Assembly (NCBI GenBank): GCA_046533095.1
Contig: JAJQRA010000004.1
Location: 90,775 to 154,774 of the forward strand
Direction of reading: 5' to 3'
Source of the DNA: ZAX-1 sp046533095
Lineage (GTDB): Bacteria; Bacillota; Clostridia; Lachnospirales; Lachnospiraceae
DNA: 64,000 bases
Of this stretch, positions 1 to 8,114 are shown piece by piece (positions within the stretch are counted from its first letter, which is position 1; each line of letters starts with the position of its first letter). The notes under the pieces are model-generated. The model did no database searches and had not been told where the DNA came from. It saw only the letters and a program-made list of their open reading frames with translations. The position numbers were made by a program, and so were the translations under genes.

Positions 1-869
1 ATTTCATAATCAGAAGCCGTGTTCACGAGCTTTCGATTTGTCAATTCCTCTAATGCAAAAGAACATCGTTTCAAAAACATGCTTCTCTTATCAAGTGGCA
101 TTGCACCATGTATTCCAATACGAAAATAAAATTGTTCCTGCTCTCCATACGCTTTCCGCAAAATGAAAAGCAAATTTGAATTGGCTAACTCCCTTGCTAT
201 TTCCTGCGGATCTTCTGTAAGTTTCTTGTCACAGTTAAGCGTGAACAATAGCTCTTTATATGTCCGGATCTCTTTTATGTGGTCTAAGTTTCTAGTGATT
301 GCCTTAACCCCCGCCGGGATTAAGTTAATCTTCGTATCTGGTATCTGCCTTGCAGTTACTTCTCGAAACAATCGGTTTGTAGTTAAAATAATTTCAAATT
401 CCTCTTCTATGCCTATAAACAAATGCTTTGGAGCACCTCGCTTTTGCAAAATCAACTTTTGTAAAAGTGTCGTCTCCTCCCATATATGTTTTTTTTCATT
501 TTCTTTTGGCTGCATCTTGACCAATTCCTTTAACCGGTCTTGAAGTTGCAGCAGATAAGGCCCATAGTCCATATTTGCCATTGCTTTTAGATAATCGCTT
601 CTTATAAACAGCTGTGTTTCTTCTTTGTAGGCCAAAAACAATGGCTCTAAACTTGCCGCAAGGTTTAGCTCCCCCAAGACTAAGGCTGCATTCTTACGTA
701 CTTTTGCTTCGCTATGTTTGAGTAGTTCTATAAAAACATAAGGCTCTCCATCTATCATGCTGCAAAATGCCTGCTTGCTGCCTTCCTTTTTTAATTCTTT
801 TTTGAGCGCAATTAAATCTGCACGCAAATTATGTTCTTCCGAAATATCTTGGTAAAGTTTTTTCAACAT
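1..869 (-). CDS. HEAT-repeat protein, probable N-terminal part of an RNA methyltransferase (partial)
   Basis: The reading frame is open from an ATG at 869 to the window edge (289 codons), so the C-terminus lies outside. A ribosome site (GAAGGA) sits about 7 nt before the ATG. The N-terminal ~110 residues look like HEAT-type helices (for example EAKVRKNAALVLGEL near residue 55). The rest resembles the N-terminal region of TRM11/UPF0020-type SAM-dependent RNA methyltransferases of Lachnospiraceae, as I remember them; the SAM-binding motifs themselves would be beyond the edge and are not seen. The family assignment is an inference from the overall architecture, and a plain HEAT-repeat protein is the alternative. 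Confidence 0.55.
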   Translation of the reverse strand, partial: MLKKLYQDISEEHNLRADLIALKKELKKEGSKQAFCSMIDGEPYVFIELLKHSEAKVRKNAALVLGELNLAASLEPLFLAYKEETQLFIRSDYLKAMANMDYGPYLLQLQDRLKELVKMQPKENEKKHIWEETTLLQKLILQKRGAPKHLFIGIEEEFEIILTTNRLFREVTARQIPDTKINLIPAGVKAITRNLDHIKEIRTYKELLFTLNCDKKLTEDPQEIARELANSNLLFILRKAYGEQEQFYFRIGIHGAMPLDKRSMFLKRCSFALEELTNRKLVNTASDYE

Positions 870-876
870 ATGTTTT

Positions 877-915
877 CCTTCTTTTGTTTCCGCTTTTTTC
901 CTTCTTTTGTTTCCG
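877..915. repeat. 23-bp tandem duplication of a 5' leader
   Basis: The 16-mer CCTTCTTTTGTTTCCG occurs at 877 and again at 900, in the leader of the HEAT protein gene. On the minus strand this duplicates the purine-rich ribosome-site region GGAAACAAAAGAAGG, so two possible Shine-Dalgarno sequences precede the start. Confidence 0.85.
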
Positions 916-1010
916 ATGAGGTGTATACTTAATTTTACTTGATGCAGATAAATTTAGCAAGCAGCTTTTCATAAACTGCTCATATATAGACAATAATCAG
1001 CAAAATCCTA

Positions 1011-1041
1011 CAAAAAAGAGGAGCCGGCATTCGGTGCTCCC
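1011..1041 (-). terminator. Rho-independent terminator of the amidase gene
   Basis: On the minus strand a GC-rich hairpin (GGAGCACCG, AATG loop region, CCGGCTCC) is followed by TCTTTTTTG. It sits directly after the amidase stop codon at 1044. Confidence 0.75.
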
Positions 1042-1043
1042 CC

Positions 1044-1793
1044 TTAACTTTTTATTCCATTTTCATCAATATAGTGTTGCACATCCTTTTTAAATTTTTC
1101 CCATTCGTCCTCATGCTCTACATAATAGAGCGGGCATGCTTTTCCCGTCACATCGTAATGGCGAATGACTTCTGCAACAGGCACATCAAATTTTCCACAG
1201 AGCCATGCTGTCAAATGCACCAACGAGTCATAGGTTGCCTGTGTAAATTTCCCATCCTCCTCTAAATGGCAGCATTCGATGGATATGGTGTCGGCATTGC
1301 GCTCACTAGAGGCATAGGCTATTTCCGCAGTGGGTATACATTGTATGATTTCCCCTTCTGTCCCTACAATCAGGTGGCTACTCGCTTTCGTGTCGTGTGA
1401 ATCTTTCAGCCCTTCAAAATAATTACGGTTCTGCTGTGCGCTAGAGCCCGGATTTGCCGTGTAATGAATAACAATGCCTTTTACTTTTTCCAATGCCGCC
1501 TGCGGCCTTGAGTATTCATTGGGGGTTAAAAGCTGTACATCATAATCTGGGGCAGATACAACAAATTTCTGCCCACTTCCCATTTGTTCTGCTTGTTTTA
1601 CAACTGTCTGTGCGTTTCCACCTTTTTTACTTAAGCCGGAAATCTTTGTGATTGCTACGATAATAAATATAAGAGCCAGGCATACGGCGACACACCTTTT
1701 TATAATTTGTATCGTACGCCTACGCCTTTGCCTTTTTTTCTTTGCATAACAGAGTGACCTTTTCCTGTTTTGTTCATAGGATTCCATCCTCAT
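1044..1793 (-). CDS. Membrane-anchored N-acetylmuramoyl-L-alanine amidase (Amidase_2)
   Basis: This is a peptidoglycan hydrolase that cleaves the amide bond between MurNAc and L-Ala, acting outside the cell. A very basic N-terminus (KKKRQRRRR) is followed by one membrane helix (CVAVCLALIFIIVAI), then a zinc amidase domain. The metal ligands are visible as the His in VIHYTAN, the His in VIRHYDVTGKACP and the Cys in that same motif, as in T7 lysozyme-like amidases. The start at 1793 (MRMESYEQ) is chosen because AAGGTGAG lies a few bases upstream; the frame is open 48 codons further but without a ribosome site. Length is 249 residues. It is a single-gene unit ending at a terminator. Confidence 0.85.
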   Translation of the reverse strand: MRMESYEQNRKRSLCYAKKKRQRRRRTIQIIKRCVAVCLALIFIIVAITKISGLSKKGGNAQTVVKQAEQMGSGQKFVVSAPDYDVQLLTPNEYSRPQAALEKVKGIVIHYTANPGSSAQQNRNYFEGLKDSHDTKASSHLIVGTEGEIIQCIPTAEIAYASSERNADTISIECCHLEEDGKFTQATYDSLVHLTAWLCGKFDVPVAEVIRHYDVTGKACPLYYVEHEDEWEKFKKDVQHYIDENGIKS

Positions 1794-1879
1794 TCTCACC
1801 TTCGACCTTATTCTACAATATTCTTCTCTATTATACACGAACAAGCTACAAAAGGGTTTTAATTTTTTATTAAGTTTAT

Positions 1880-2080
1880 ATGATATAGTGTGCGCAAAGC
1901 AAACTTTATATCGCTCCGAGCAAAGCGACGTGTGCATCCGCCGGAGGCTGTCGTGATGATGAAATCATCATGATAAAATAGAGTCGCGATGGCTATGTGC
2001 CTGCACTTTTCCCCTATTTTAGACGTTCGCAATCCGCATAAAAGCAAATGGCTTTGATGCAGAAAAATTTTCAATGAAGA
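1880..2080. other. Intergenic segment with internal pairing, function unknown
   Basis: The 328-bp gap between the amidase and the next gene holds no convincing gene. A minus-strand frame of 81 codons exists but has no good ribosome site. The segment contains hairpin material: GATGATGAAATCATC, CGCTccgagcAAAGCG, and AAAATAG (near 1976) pairing with CTATTTT (near 2016). It could be a structured RNA or a degraded repeat; I do not recognise it. Confidence 0.35.
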
Positions 2081-2121
2081 AGGAAATCGAATGGTCAAAT
2101 GCAAGTTAAAATTGCAAATTT

Positions 2122-3081
2122 CTACAACAATTTTTCCCTGTTATGCGGTGTATTCCAACCAGATACATCTGGTCCTTTTGGTAGAATTTGGGGACGCTTC
2201 GAATTTGGATCAATCAAAATGGAAAGATGATAGTGTTTCTTGATCGCCTCAAAATCCGTTGTATCGCCAAAGCCCGGCGTCTGGTACAAATCCCTTGCAT
2301 ATGCCCACAAATTAGGAAATTCTACGAGTCGATTTCGATTTAGCCGAAAGGCTGTATTATAAGCAACATCAAATCTTGCCAAGGTTACATACAGGCGAAC
2401 ATCTGCATCTGTGATTTTATTTCCAAACAGATACCGCTGCCCCTCTAAGCGTTTTTCCAATTCATCAAACCTTGCAAATACTGCATCATAGGCAAGTTCG
2501 TAGGCCTCCTGAGAATGGGCAAACCCTGCTTTGTAGACACCATTGTTGATATCATGAAAAATGATGGTGCTCAATGCACGGATGTCCTCTTGCAGTTCTT
2601 TTGGAAATAAATCCGGTGCACCCTCTTTATGAAATTTTTTCCAAGCAGTTTCCCAATAATAGGTCAATTCGTGGTAGTCATTATTCACCACTTTTTTCGT
2701 GGTCAAGTCAACGACTGCCGGAACCGTTGGGCGGCCTTGGTAGTTTGGATCTGCATTTTTATATACTTCGCTTATATATTTGATTTTTAATACCGGATCC
2801 AGATCCCCCTCATCTAAGGTAAATGCCCAATCTACGCGATCTACATCTGTTGGGCGTAAGGGATCCGCCTTTCCAACGCTGATGACGTCTTCAAGGCCCA
2901 GTACGCTCCTTACAATAATGGAGCGATGAGCCCAAGGGCAAACCGGTGCCCATAAAATACGGTAGCGATTCGCTTCTATGGGCAATTCGCCCTCTTTTTC
3001 CCCAAATGGCGTTACAAATTGATTGTCCTGTCTAATAAATTTCCCTTTTTTATCTATTTCTTTCTTTCCTTGTTCCGGCAT
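2122..3081 (-). CDS. Glutathionyl-hydroquinone reductase (Xi-class GST), copy 1
   Basis: A 319-residue protein of the YqjG/ECM4 family, which reduces glutathionyl-quinone adducts using glutathione and a catalytic cysteine. The N-terminal thioredoxin-like part carries the family motif CPWAHRSIIVR, whose Cys is the catalytic residue. The C-terminal helical part carries the conserved stretches GVYKAGFAHSQEAYE, FGNKITDADVRLYVTLARFD and the terminal DLYQTPGFGDTTDF. Length matches the family. A strong AGGAGT site precedes the ATG. It lies 18 bp downstream of a paralogue (3100-4074) and is surely co-transcribed with it. In a probable anaerobe that may not make glutathione, the thiol partner is an open question. 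Confidence 0.9.
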   Translation of the reverse strand: MPEQGKKEIDKKGKFIRQDNQFVTPFGEKEGELPIEANRYRILWAPVCPWAHRSIIVRSVLGLEDVISVGKADPLRPTDVDRVDWAFTLDEGDLDPVLKIKYISEVYKNADPNYQGRPTVPAVVDLTTKKVVNNDYHELTYYWETAWKKFHKEGAPDLFPKELQEDIRALSTIIFHDINNGVYKAGFAHSQEAYELAYDAVFARFDELEKRLEGQRYLFGNKITDADVRLYVTLARFDVAYNTAFRLNRNRLVEFPNLWAYARDLYQTPGFGDTTDFEAIKKHYHLSILIDPNSKRPQILPKGPDVSGWNTPHNREKLL

Positions 3082-3099
3082 AGCAATCTTACTCCTTTC

Positions 3100-4074
3100 C
3101 TACGAAAACCGATTTCGGTCATGCGACTCGTCCCATATCGAAAAGTCCGGACCTTTGGCTAGAATGTTATATGGATTTTCTGCATGATTTCCCAGCTGAT
3201 AGCCTTGCTTGATGGACAGGAAATCTGTTGTACTGCCAAATCCCGGTGTCTGGTACAAATCTTTGGCATAATTCCAAATATTTGGAAAATCAATGATACG
3301 GTTACGGTTTGTTTTAAAAACTAAGTAGTATGCAGCATCAAAACGTGCAAGTGTTACATAGAATCGAACATCTGAATCTGTAATTTGATTTCCAACTAAA
3401 TAACGTTGTTTCGAAAGTCGGATTTCCAAGTTGTCTAGTCTTTTAAATAGTGTATCGTAAGCGCGTTCATAGGCATCTTGCGCATAGGCAAAACCTGCCT
3501 TATAAACACCATTGTTTACTTCATGAAATAAGATTTCATTCAATTCATCTATTTCTTTCCGCAGTTCCTGTGGATATAAGTCTGGCGCCCCTTCCTTGTG
3601 AAATTTTTTAAAGGACGTTTCCAAATAGTTTGTAAGTTTGAAATAATCATTGTTTACTACTTTTTTTGTCTTTACATCTACCACGGTCGGAACCGTTGCA
3701 CGCCCTGTATATTGCGGGTCTGTCGCTGCATAGATTTCCGGCAGATAACGAATGCCAAGAACCGGATCGACACCGCCTTCGTCCAAAGAAAATTCCCAGC
3801 CATGCTCTGTCCGAACAGGGCTCGCCGTTCCAAGGCTTATCACATCTTGCAGCCCTAATAGTTCACGTACAATCACTGCCCTGTGCGCCCACGGGCAAAT
3901 TTTCGCCCATAGCAGCCTGTAGCGGCCACTCTCTACCGGCAGTTGCCCCTCTTCCTCTCCAAAAGACGCTGTAAATCGATTTTCTTGCCGGTTAAAGCTC
4001 CCATCTTCTTTGATTTCATGAACATTTTCATGCGTTGCAATTTTGGTGTTCGTAGCATTTAAAATTTCTGCCAT
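3100..4074 (-). CDS. Glutathionyl-hydroquinone reductase (Xi-class GST), copy 2
   Basis: A 324-residue paralogue of the downstream gene with the same architecture: CPWAHRAVIVREL with the catalytic Cys, NNDYFKLTNYLETSFKKFH, GVYKAGFAYAQDAYE, VGNQITDSDVRFYVTLARFD and DLYQTPGFGSTTDF. The two proteins are clearly homologous over the full length but well diverged, so this is an old tandem duplication rather than a recent one. A GGAGAGGGG site precedes the ATG. As first gene of the pair it probably carries the promoter. The expected function is reductive deglutathionylation of quinone conjugates in the cytoplasm. Confidence 0.9.
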   Translation of the reverse strand: MAEILNATNTKIATHENVHEIKEDGSFNRQENRFTASFGEEEGQLPVESGRYRLLWAKICPWAHRAVIVRELLGLQDVISLGTASPVRTEHGWEFSLDEGGVDPVLGIRYLPEIYAATDPQYTGRATVPTVVDVKTKKVVNNDYFKLTNYLETSFKKFHKEGAPDLYPQELRKEIDELNEILFHEVNNGVYKAGFAYAQDAYERAYDTLFKRLDNLEIRLSKQRYLVGNQITDSDVRFYVTLARFDAAYYLVFKTNRNRIIDFPNIWNYAKDLYQTPGFGSTTDFLSIKQGYQLGNHAENPYNILAKGPDFSIWDESHDRNRFS

Positions 4075-4159
4075 TTTTGCTTTCCCCTCTCCTATCTGTT
4101 TTTTTATTTATGGTAGCTGTTTTTTATTTTTTAAGCCATTTCCCTTTGACGCTGGATAT

Positions 4160-4285
4160 GGCATCATACTTTACTTTATGTAAAATCCATCTGCTCCATT
4201 TCCTCTATTTATTATCCGGACATGGCATCGTACTTTCCTTTATATAAAATCCATCTGCTCCATTTCCTCTATATTATCCGGATGA
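4160..4285. repeat. 64-bp tandem duplication of the acetyltransferase 3' end
   Basis: GGCATC starts at 4160 and at 4224; TAAAATCCATCTGCTCC and TCCTCTATTTATTATCC recur with the same 64-bp period. The downstream copy still encodes the final residues MEQMDF and an in-frame TAA, so it is a near-perfect echo of the gene end. Confidence 0.95.
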
Positions 4286-4665
4286 TATAGGACCATTCCT
4301 GTTTTCATGCGTCTAAATCCAAGTTTTTCGTACCATTTTACCGTCTTTGGATGTGTATATAAAATCACATTGCATTTTTTACAGTCTTCCAATAGCATCT
4401 GTATAATCTTCGTTCCTAGTTTATTATCATGGTATGCTTCGTCTACTGCTATATTATAAATGGCGGCTTGCGCTATCCCGTCGGAAAGTGCTCTGCCGCA
4501 GCCAATTACCTGTTCGCCATTCAACACAAAAGCCACAACCGCACTATGTGTAAATGCATATTCTGTTTCATCGGGCATATCATGCGTTAGGCCAAATCCA
4601 TTTAGCAGCCTATTTACCTGTACCCAGTTAATGCCCTCTGTATTTTTTTTAAATGTAAATGACAT
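4240..4665 (-). CDS. GNAT-family N-acetyltransferase
   Basis: A 141-residue cytoplasmic acetyltransferase transferring acetyl from acetyl-CoA to an unknown amine. Visible family features are the strand IYNIAVDEAYHDNKLGTKIIQML (the motif A pyrophosphate loop is the degenerate NKLGTK) and the C-terminal WYEKLGFRRMKTGMVLY. The start at 4665 (MSFTFKKN) follows AGGAGAGGG at good spacing; upstream in-frame codons lack a ribosome site. The last ~11 codons are duplicated directly downstream (see the repeat). The substrate cannot be told from the sequence. Confidence 0.85.
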   Translation of the reverse strand: MSFTFKKNTEGINWVQVNRLLNGFGLTHDMPDETEYAFTHSAVVAFVLNGEQVIGCGRALSDGIAQAAIYNIAVDEAYHDNKLGTKIIQMLLEDCKKCNVILYTHPKTVKWYEKLGFRRMKTGMVLYHPDNIEEMEQMDFI

Positions 4666-4948
4666 ACACAACCCTCTCCTAAACCCATATGCTGTATTAT
4701 TGCTATTTAACATACTGCCTAGCAATATCACGAGCCCCTTGTGCCATTTCTTTCGCTATTCCCTTCCTGTACACGAGGCATATGATTAAAAGCATATATA
4801 TTCCATATGTTTTATATGGTTTTGATATTAACATACCGATTTCTTTTTGTCAAGTATGAACTTTGCAACATCCTGATGTTCACTAAAAATTATCTTATGA
4901 TGCAAAACACCTCTCGTTTTCAGTTCGGACGTACTTTCTGATAAGATG

Positions 4949-4984
4949 AAAAAGCTTCTTTGCATTTTTGCAAAAAAGCTTTTT
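4949..4984. terminator. Bidirectional terminator-like hairpin
   Basis: AAAAAGCTT and AAGCTTTTT flank TTTGCA and TGCAAA, forming a long A/T-rich stem that gives a T-run in either direction. It lies downstream of the small membrane protein gene at 5067-5258 and upstream of the acetyltransferase. Confidence 0.7.
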
Positions 4985-5066
4985 ATGTATCGCCTAATTC
5001 CCCATTTAACCGCTATTGTCTTTCTCTACTTTTAGCACTTCGTTTCTTCGCAAAACAAGTGGCAGT

Positions 5067-5258
5067 TTAATATCTATCGTTTGGATCGTCTTTATCTACT
5101 CCTGTGGTTTTATGTAATAAATAAGACCACAGCATCGTTACTGCAAAAACAATTGCCGCTGCGATATAACTATTTTCTACCATTTCCAGCAAAACGTGTA
5201 TCAAAAACCATACCAATAAACAAGCAAATAATATTGCCAGCACTTTTCTTTTTCCCAT
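5067..5258 (-). CDS. Small two-helix membrane protein
   Basis: 63 residues with two predicted membrane helices (VLAILFACLLVWFLIHVLL and YIAAAIVFAVTMLWSYLL) and a charged C-terminus (KDDPNDRY). A clean AAGGAG site lies 8 bp before the ATG and a hairpin terminator follows, so it is probably real. No family recognised. It sits just beyond the encapsulin operon, separated by a hairpin repeat, and need not be related to it. Confidence 0.6.
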   Translation of the reverse strand: MGKRKVLAILFACLLVWFLIHVLLEMVENSYIAAAIVFAVTMLWSYLLHKTTGVDKDDPNDRY

Positions 5259-5291
5259 TCGTTCTTCTCCTTGAACTTTTGTGCTATGGCT

Positions 5292-5345
5292 TAAGGAACG
5301 GTGCGAAATAGATTAGCCCACAAGCTATTTTCGCACAGTTCCTTA
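5292..5345. repeat. Hairpin repeat, family 2 (TAAGGAAC ends)
   Basis: TAAGGAACGGTGCGAAATAG pairs with CTATTTTCGCACAGTTCCTTA, a ~20-bp stem with a short loop. The ends match those of elements at 16436 and 31892. It lies 7 bp after the desulfurase stop and may serve as that operon's terminator. Confidence 0.65.
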
Positions 5346-5352
5346 CAGTTAA

Positions 5353-7014
5353 TTATACCAATTCGCCTATTGCGGCTGCCAGTAAATCTATTTCTTCCGC
5401 TGTGTTATAAAATGCCAATGAAGGGCGAACGGTGCCTTCATATCCAAAATGGCGCAGCACCGGCTGTGCGCAATGATGTCCGGCACGTACTGCAATTCCA
5501 CGGTTGCTTAAGTGCTTTCCAACTTCTTCTAGGGTATAGCCGTCCAGAACAAAAGATAGTACACTTGCCTTATGCGTCGCTGTTCCTACGAGAGTTAGCC
5601 CCGGTATGCTTTTCAGCTTTTGTATCCCATATTCAAGTAATTGGTGTTCATATGCACTGATGTTTTCCATGCCAATCGCAGACACATAGTCAATTGCCGC
5701 GCCTAGCCCTACGGCATCTGCAATATTGCCTGTTCCGGCTTCAAATTTCATTGGCGCTTTTTGATATATCGTCCTTTCAAATGTAACATCGGCAATCATG
5801 TTTCCACCGCCCTGATAGGGTTTTGCCTCTTCGAGCACATCGCTTTTCCCATATACCACCCCTATTCCGGTTGGTCCAAAAATTTTATGCCCGGAAAAGA
5901 CAAAGAAATCGGCATCTAGCGCAGATACGTTAATTGGCATATGCGATACCGACTGCGCACCGTCTACACAGACACGGACTCCGCAGGCGTGGGCAATCCC
6001 AACCATTTCCTGCGTGGGCGTAACCGTACCTAAAGCATTAGAAACTTGTGCAATAGAGACAAATTTTGTCTTTCGGTTAAAAAGCTTTGCATATTCCGGT
6101 AGAATAATCTGCCCGGTTTCATCGATCGGAGCTACACGAAGTACTGCACCGGTTTCTTGTGCAATTAATTGCCATGGTACAATATTAGCATGATGTTCCA
6201 AAATGGTCAGGATAATTTCATCGCCCGGATGTAAAAATTGTTTCACATAAGCGTGGGCAACTAAATTAAGGCCTTCTGTCGTACCACGTGCAAAAACAAG
6301 ATTGTCCTTTGACGGAGCACCAATAAATGTGGCAATTTTGTCGCGGGCCGCTTCATAGGCATCTGTAGAACGAGCCGCCAACGTATGCGCTCCCCTGTGT
6401 ACATTGGAATTTTCATGCTCGTAATAATAGGATATGCGGTCAATGACTTGCCTCGGTCGTTGTGTCGTGGCAGCATTGTCAAGCCACACAAGGTTGTGCC
6501 CTTCCACGCGCTCCGAAAGAATCGGAAAATCCGCACGTATTTTTTCTAAAGATACATTGCCGACATATGCAGGCGTGGAGTTTTGTGCATGGAAAACATT
6601 CCCGGTATATATGGCACTTTCTTTTTGCCCATAAAGATTTCCGGCATATGGAACATTCCCTGCATATGGAACATTCCCTGCATATGGAACATTCCCTGCA
6701 TATGGAATGTTTTCAGCATATGGAATATGCCCGGCATACGCTAAGTTTTCTTTTTGCCCATAAGAAGTGTTCCTAGTATAGGATGCGGGATTTTCCATCT
6801 GCCCATAGGGGGCATTTGGGACATATGCAGGATTTATGGTGTTTACATCCGGAGCATCACTGACGGAATGCACCGTCGGACGATACGCCGGTTCAGGCTC
6901 TTTCGCCAGTGCAAATTCCGGAAAGTATTTCGACGCAAGCGCATAGATTGCCTGGCTGCTTGGCGCTCCATACAGTTCCGGTTCCTCCTGTATGTGATAC
7001 CTATTGGTAGTCAT
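5353..7014 (-). CDS. Cysteine desulfurase with encapsulin cargo-loading extension
   Basis: A PLP enzyme of the SufS/CsdA type that removes sulfur from cysteine, giving alanine and a protein persulfide. The catalytic part (about residues 154-553) shows LVWLDNAATTQRP, NSNVHRGAHTLA, the PLP lysine in FSGHKIFGPTG and the persulfide cysteine in VRAGHHCAQP. In front sits an unusual ~150-residue Pro/Tyr/Asn-rich extension: an amphipathic segment (SSQAIYALASKYFPEFA, ~19-35), then a low-complexity tract with six-residue repeats of the type VPYAGN (about residues 97-126). Family 2A encapsulin cargo desulfurases carry such disordered N-terminal targeting domains. The start at 7014 overlaps the encapsulin stop by 14 nt and follows GGTGAG, so translation is coupled to the shell gene. 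Confidence 0.93.
   Translation of the reverse strand: MTTNRYHIQEEPELYGAPSSQAIYALASKYFPEFALAKEPEPAYRPTVHSVSDAPDVNTINPAYVPNAPYGQMENPASYTRNTSYGQKENLAYAGHIPYAENIPYAGNVPYAGNVPYAGNVPYAGNLYGQKESAIYTGNVFHAQNSTPAYVGNVSLEKIRADFPILSERVEGHNLVWLDNAATTQRPRQVIDRISYYYEHENSNVHRGAHTLAARSTDAYEAARDKIATFIGAPSKDNLVFARGTTEGLNLVAHAYVKQFLHPGDEIILTILEHHANIVPWQLIAQETGAVLRVAPIDETGQIILPEYAKLFNRKTKFVSIAQVSNALGTVTPTQEMVGIAHACGVRVCVDGAQSVSHMPINVSALDADFFVFSGHKIFGPTGIGVVYGKSDVLEEAKPYQGGGNMIADVTFERTIYQKAPMKFEAGTGNIADAVGLGAAIDYVSAIGMENISAYEHQLLEYGIQKLKSIPGLTLVGTATHKASVLSFVLDGYTLEEVGKHLSNRGIAVRAGHHCAQPVLRHFGYEGTVRPSLAFYNTAEEIDLLAAAIGELV
6620..6735. repeat. In-frame 18-bp coding repeats in the desulfurase extension
   Basis: The unit GCATATGGAACATTCCCT on the + strand recurs about three times exactly and more loosely on both sides. 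It encodes the six-residue repeat NVPYAG in the cargo-loading region. The near-identical nucleotide copies indicate recent expansion. Confidence 0.9.
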
Positions 7015-7960
7015 AATACTCACCAACCTCAACGTCCTCAAGTACCGCTATGGCATCGTCTGCCAAAATAGCGGCTGAGCAATAAAGGGAAAGCAAATAG
7101 GAGGCTACGCCTTGGTCGTTGATACCACGGAAACGTACAGCCAGCCCTCTGCCCTGCTCTCCGGGTAAGCCAGCTTGAAACAGTCCGACAACGCCACGCT
7201 TGCTCTCGCCGCTCCTTACCAACAGAATATTGGTTTTCCCGGATTTTCCCTTTGGATTTTTCAAACCATCTACAAATAGCTTATCCGTTGGAATAATCGG
7301 GATACCTCTCCATGCGATAAAAGTACCACCTGCAACAGAAACGGTTACTGGGGGAACGCCACGACGTGTGCATTCACGTTCAAAAGCCGCGATCGCACGT
7401 GGGTGCGCTAAAAAGAAAGAGGGGTCTTTCCAAACTTTTGTGATCAATTCATCTAGGTCGTCTGGTGTTGGCCGTCCGGCTCTTGTTTGGATACGGTTGG
7501 AATCTGCAACATTCTTTAACAGACCATAATCATCGTTGTTAATCAGTTGGCTTTCCTGACGCTCCCTTAAGCTTTCAATCGCTAAATTTACTTGTTCTTC
7601 GGTTTGATTATACGGTGCGCTATACACATCCGTTATTTTTGTATCCACGTTTAGTATGGTGGATATGGAATTGAGTTCGTATTCCCTTGGTTTTGTCTGA
7701 TATTCAATATAGCCCTGCGGAATCTCGGTTTTTTTAGGATCTTGGCTGCACAATACGTCTAACGGCGTATCGCCCTCTACTACCTTATTGACACGATAGA
7801 TACCAGCCTCAAGACCTTTAAATTCCAAAAATTGTGTAATCCATCTTGGGGTGATTGCACCAAATTGCGGCGCTGTCTTTGTAACATTTGTCAGTTGATA
7901 AGCCGCCTCACGTCCTAATGCGTTTGGTATTGCTCCTTTTGTTGCTTCTTTTTCTGCCAT
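7001..7960 (-). CDS. Family 2A encapsulin shell protein (SrpI-type)
   Basis: 319 residues expected to adopt the HK97 phage-capsid fold and self-assemble into a proteinaceous nanocompartment. The sequence follows the SrpI family closely as I know it: QLTNVTKTAPQFGAITPRW near the N-terminus, YEYLNSISTI-like strand (REYELNSISTILNVDTKITD), RQESQLINNDDYGLLKNVA, TPDDLDELITKVWKDPSFFL, FERECTRRGVPP, and the C-terminal AILADDAIAVLEDVEVGEYYDY. The start at 7960 (MAEKEAT) follows AGGGA at 7-8 nt; an in-frame TTG five codons earlier lacks a site. The next gene, overlapping by 14 nt, is its cognate cysteine desulfurase cargo. Within the operon it follows a sulfur-carrier and JAMM cassette. Confidence 0.95.
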   Translation of the reverse strand: MAEKEATKGAIPNALGREAAYQLTNVTKTAPQFGAITPRWITQFLEFKGLEAGIYRVNKVVEGDTPLDVLCSQDPKKTEIPQGYIEYQTKPREYELNSISTILNVDTKITDVYSAPYNQTEEQVNLAIESLRERQESQLINNDDYGLLKNVADSNRIQTRAGRPTPDDLDELITKVWKDPSFFLAHPRAIAAFERECTRRGVPPVTVSVAGGTFIAWRGIPIIPTDKLFVDGLKNPKGKSGKTNILLVRSGESKRGVVGLFQAGLPGEQGRGLAVRFRGINDQGVASYLLSLYCSAAILADDAIAVLEDVEVGEYYDYQ

Positions 7961-8035
7961 ATAAGTTTCCCTCAACTTTCTTTGGTCTCTATCCGACTTT
8001 GCGGATATGACGATAATAGATTAGATGGTTGCCAA

Positions 8036-8090
8036 TCTAGTATCATAATACAAAAAACTGCAAGTTTCCTAATTATATTATGATACTAGA
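8036..8090. repeat. 15-bp perfect inverted repeat between moeB-like and encapsulin genes
   Basis: TCTAGTATCATAATA at 8036 and TATTATGATACTAGA at 8076, separated by 25 nt. No T-run follows. It may set the relative expression of the two operon halves by RNA processing, serve as an operator, or be a small mobile hairpin. Confidence 0.7.
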
Positions 8091-8114
8091 CTGCAGCCAA
8101 TCCGGTTTTGTACA

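Noticed and set aside
163..543. Plus-strand open frame of 126 codons near the left edge
   Set aside because: It is antisense to the minus-strand HEAT protein, which has continuous sensible coding and a ribosome site.
1859..2104. Minus-strand open frame of 81 codons between the amidase and GST genes
   Set aside because: Composition (many Phe, His, Leu and Cys runs) and lack of a ribosome site argue against a protein; reported as an unexplained structured gap instead.
7001..7960. Prophage major capsid protein
   Set aside because: HK97-like fold fits, but no other phage gene is present and the overlap with a cysteine desulfurase identifies an encapsulin.
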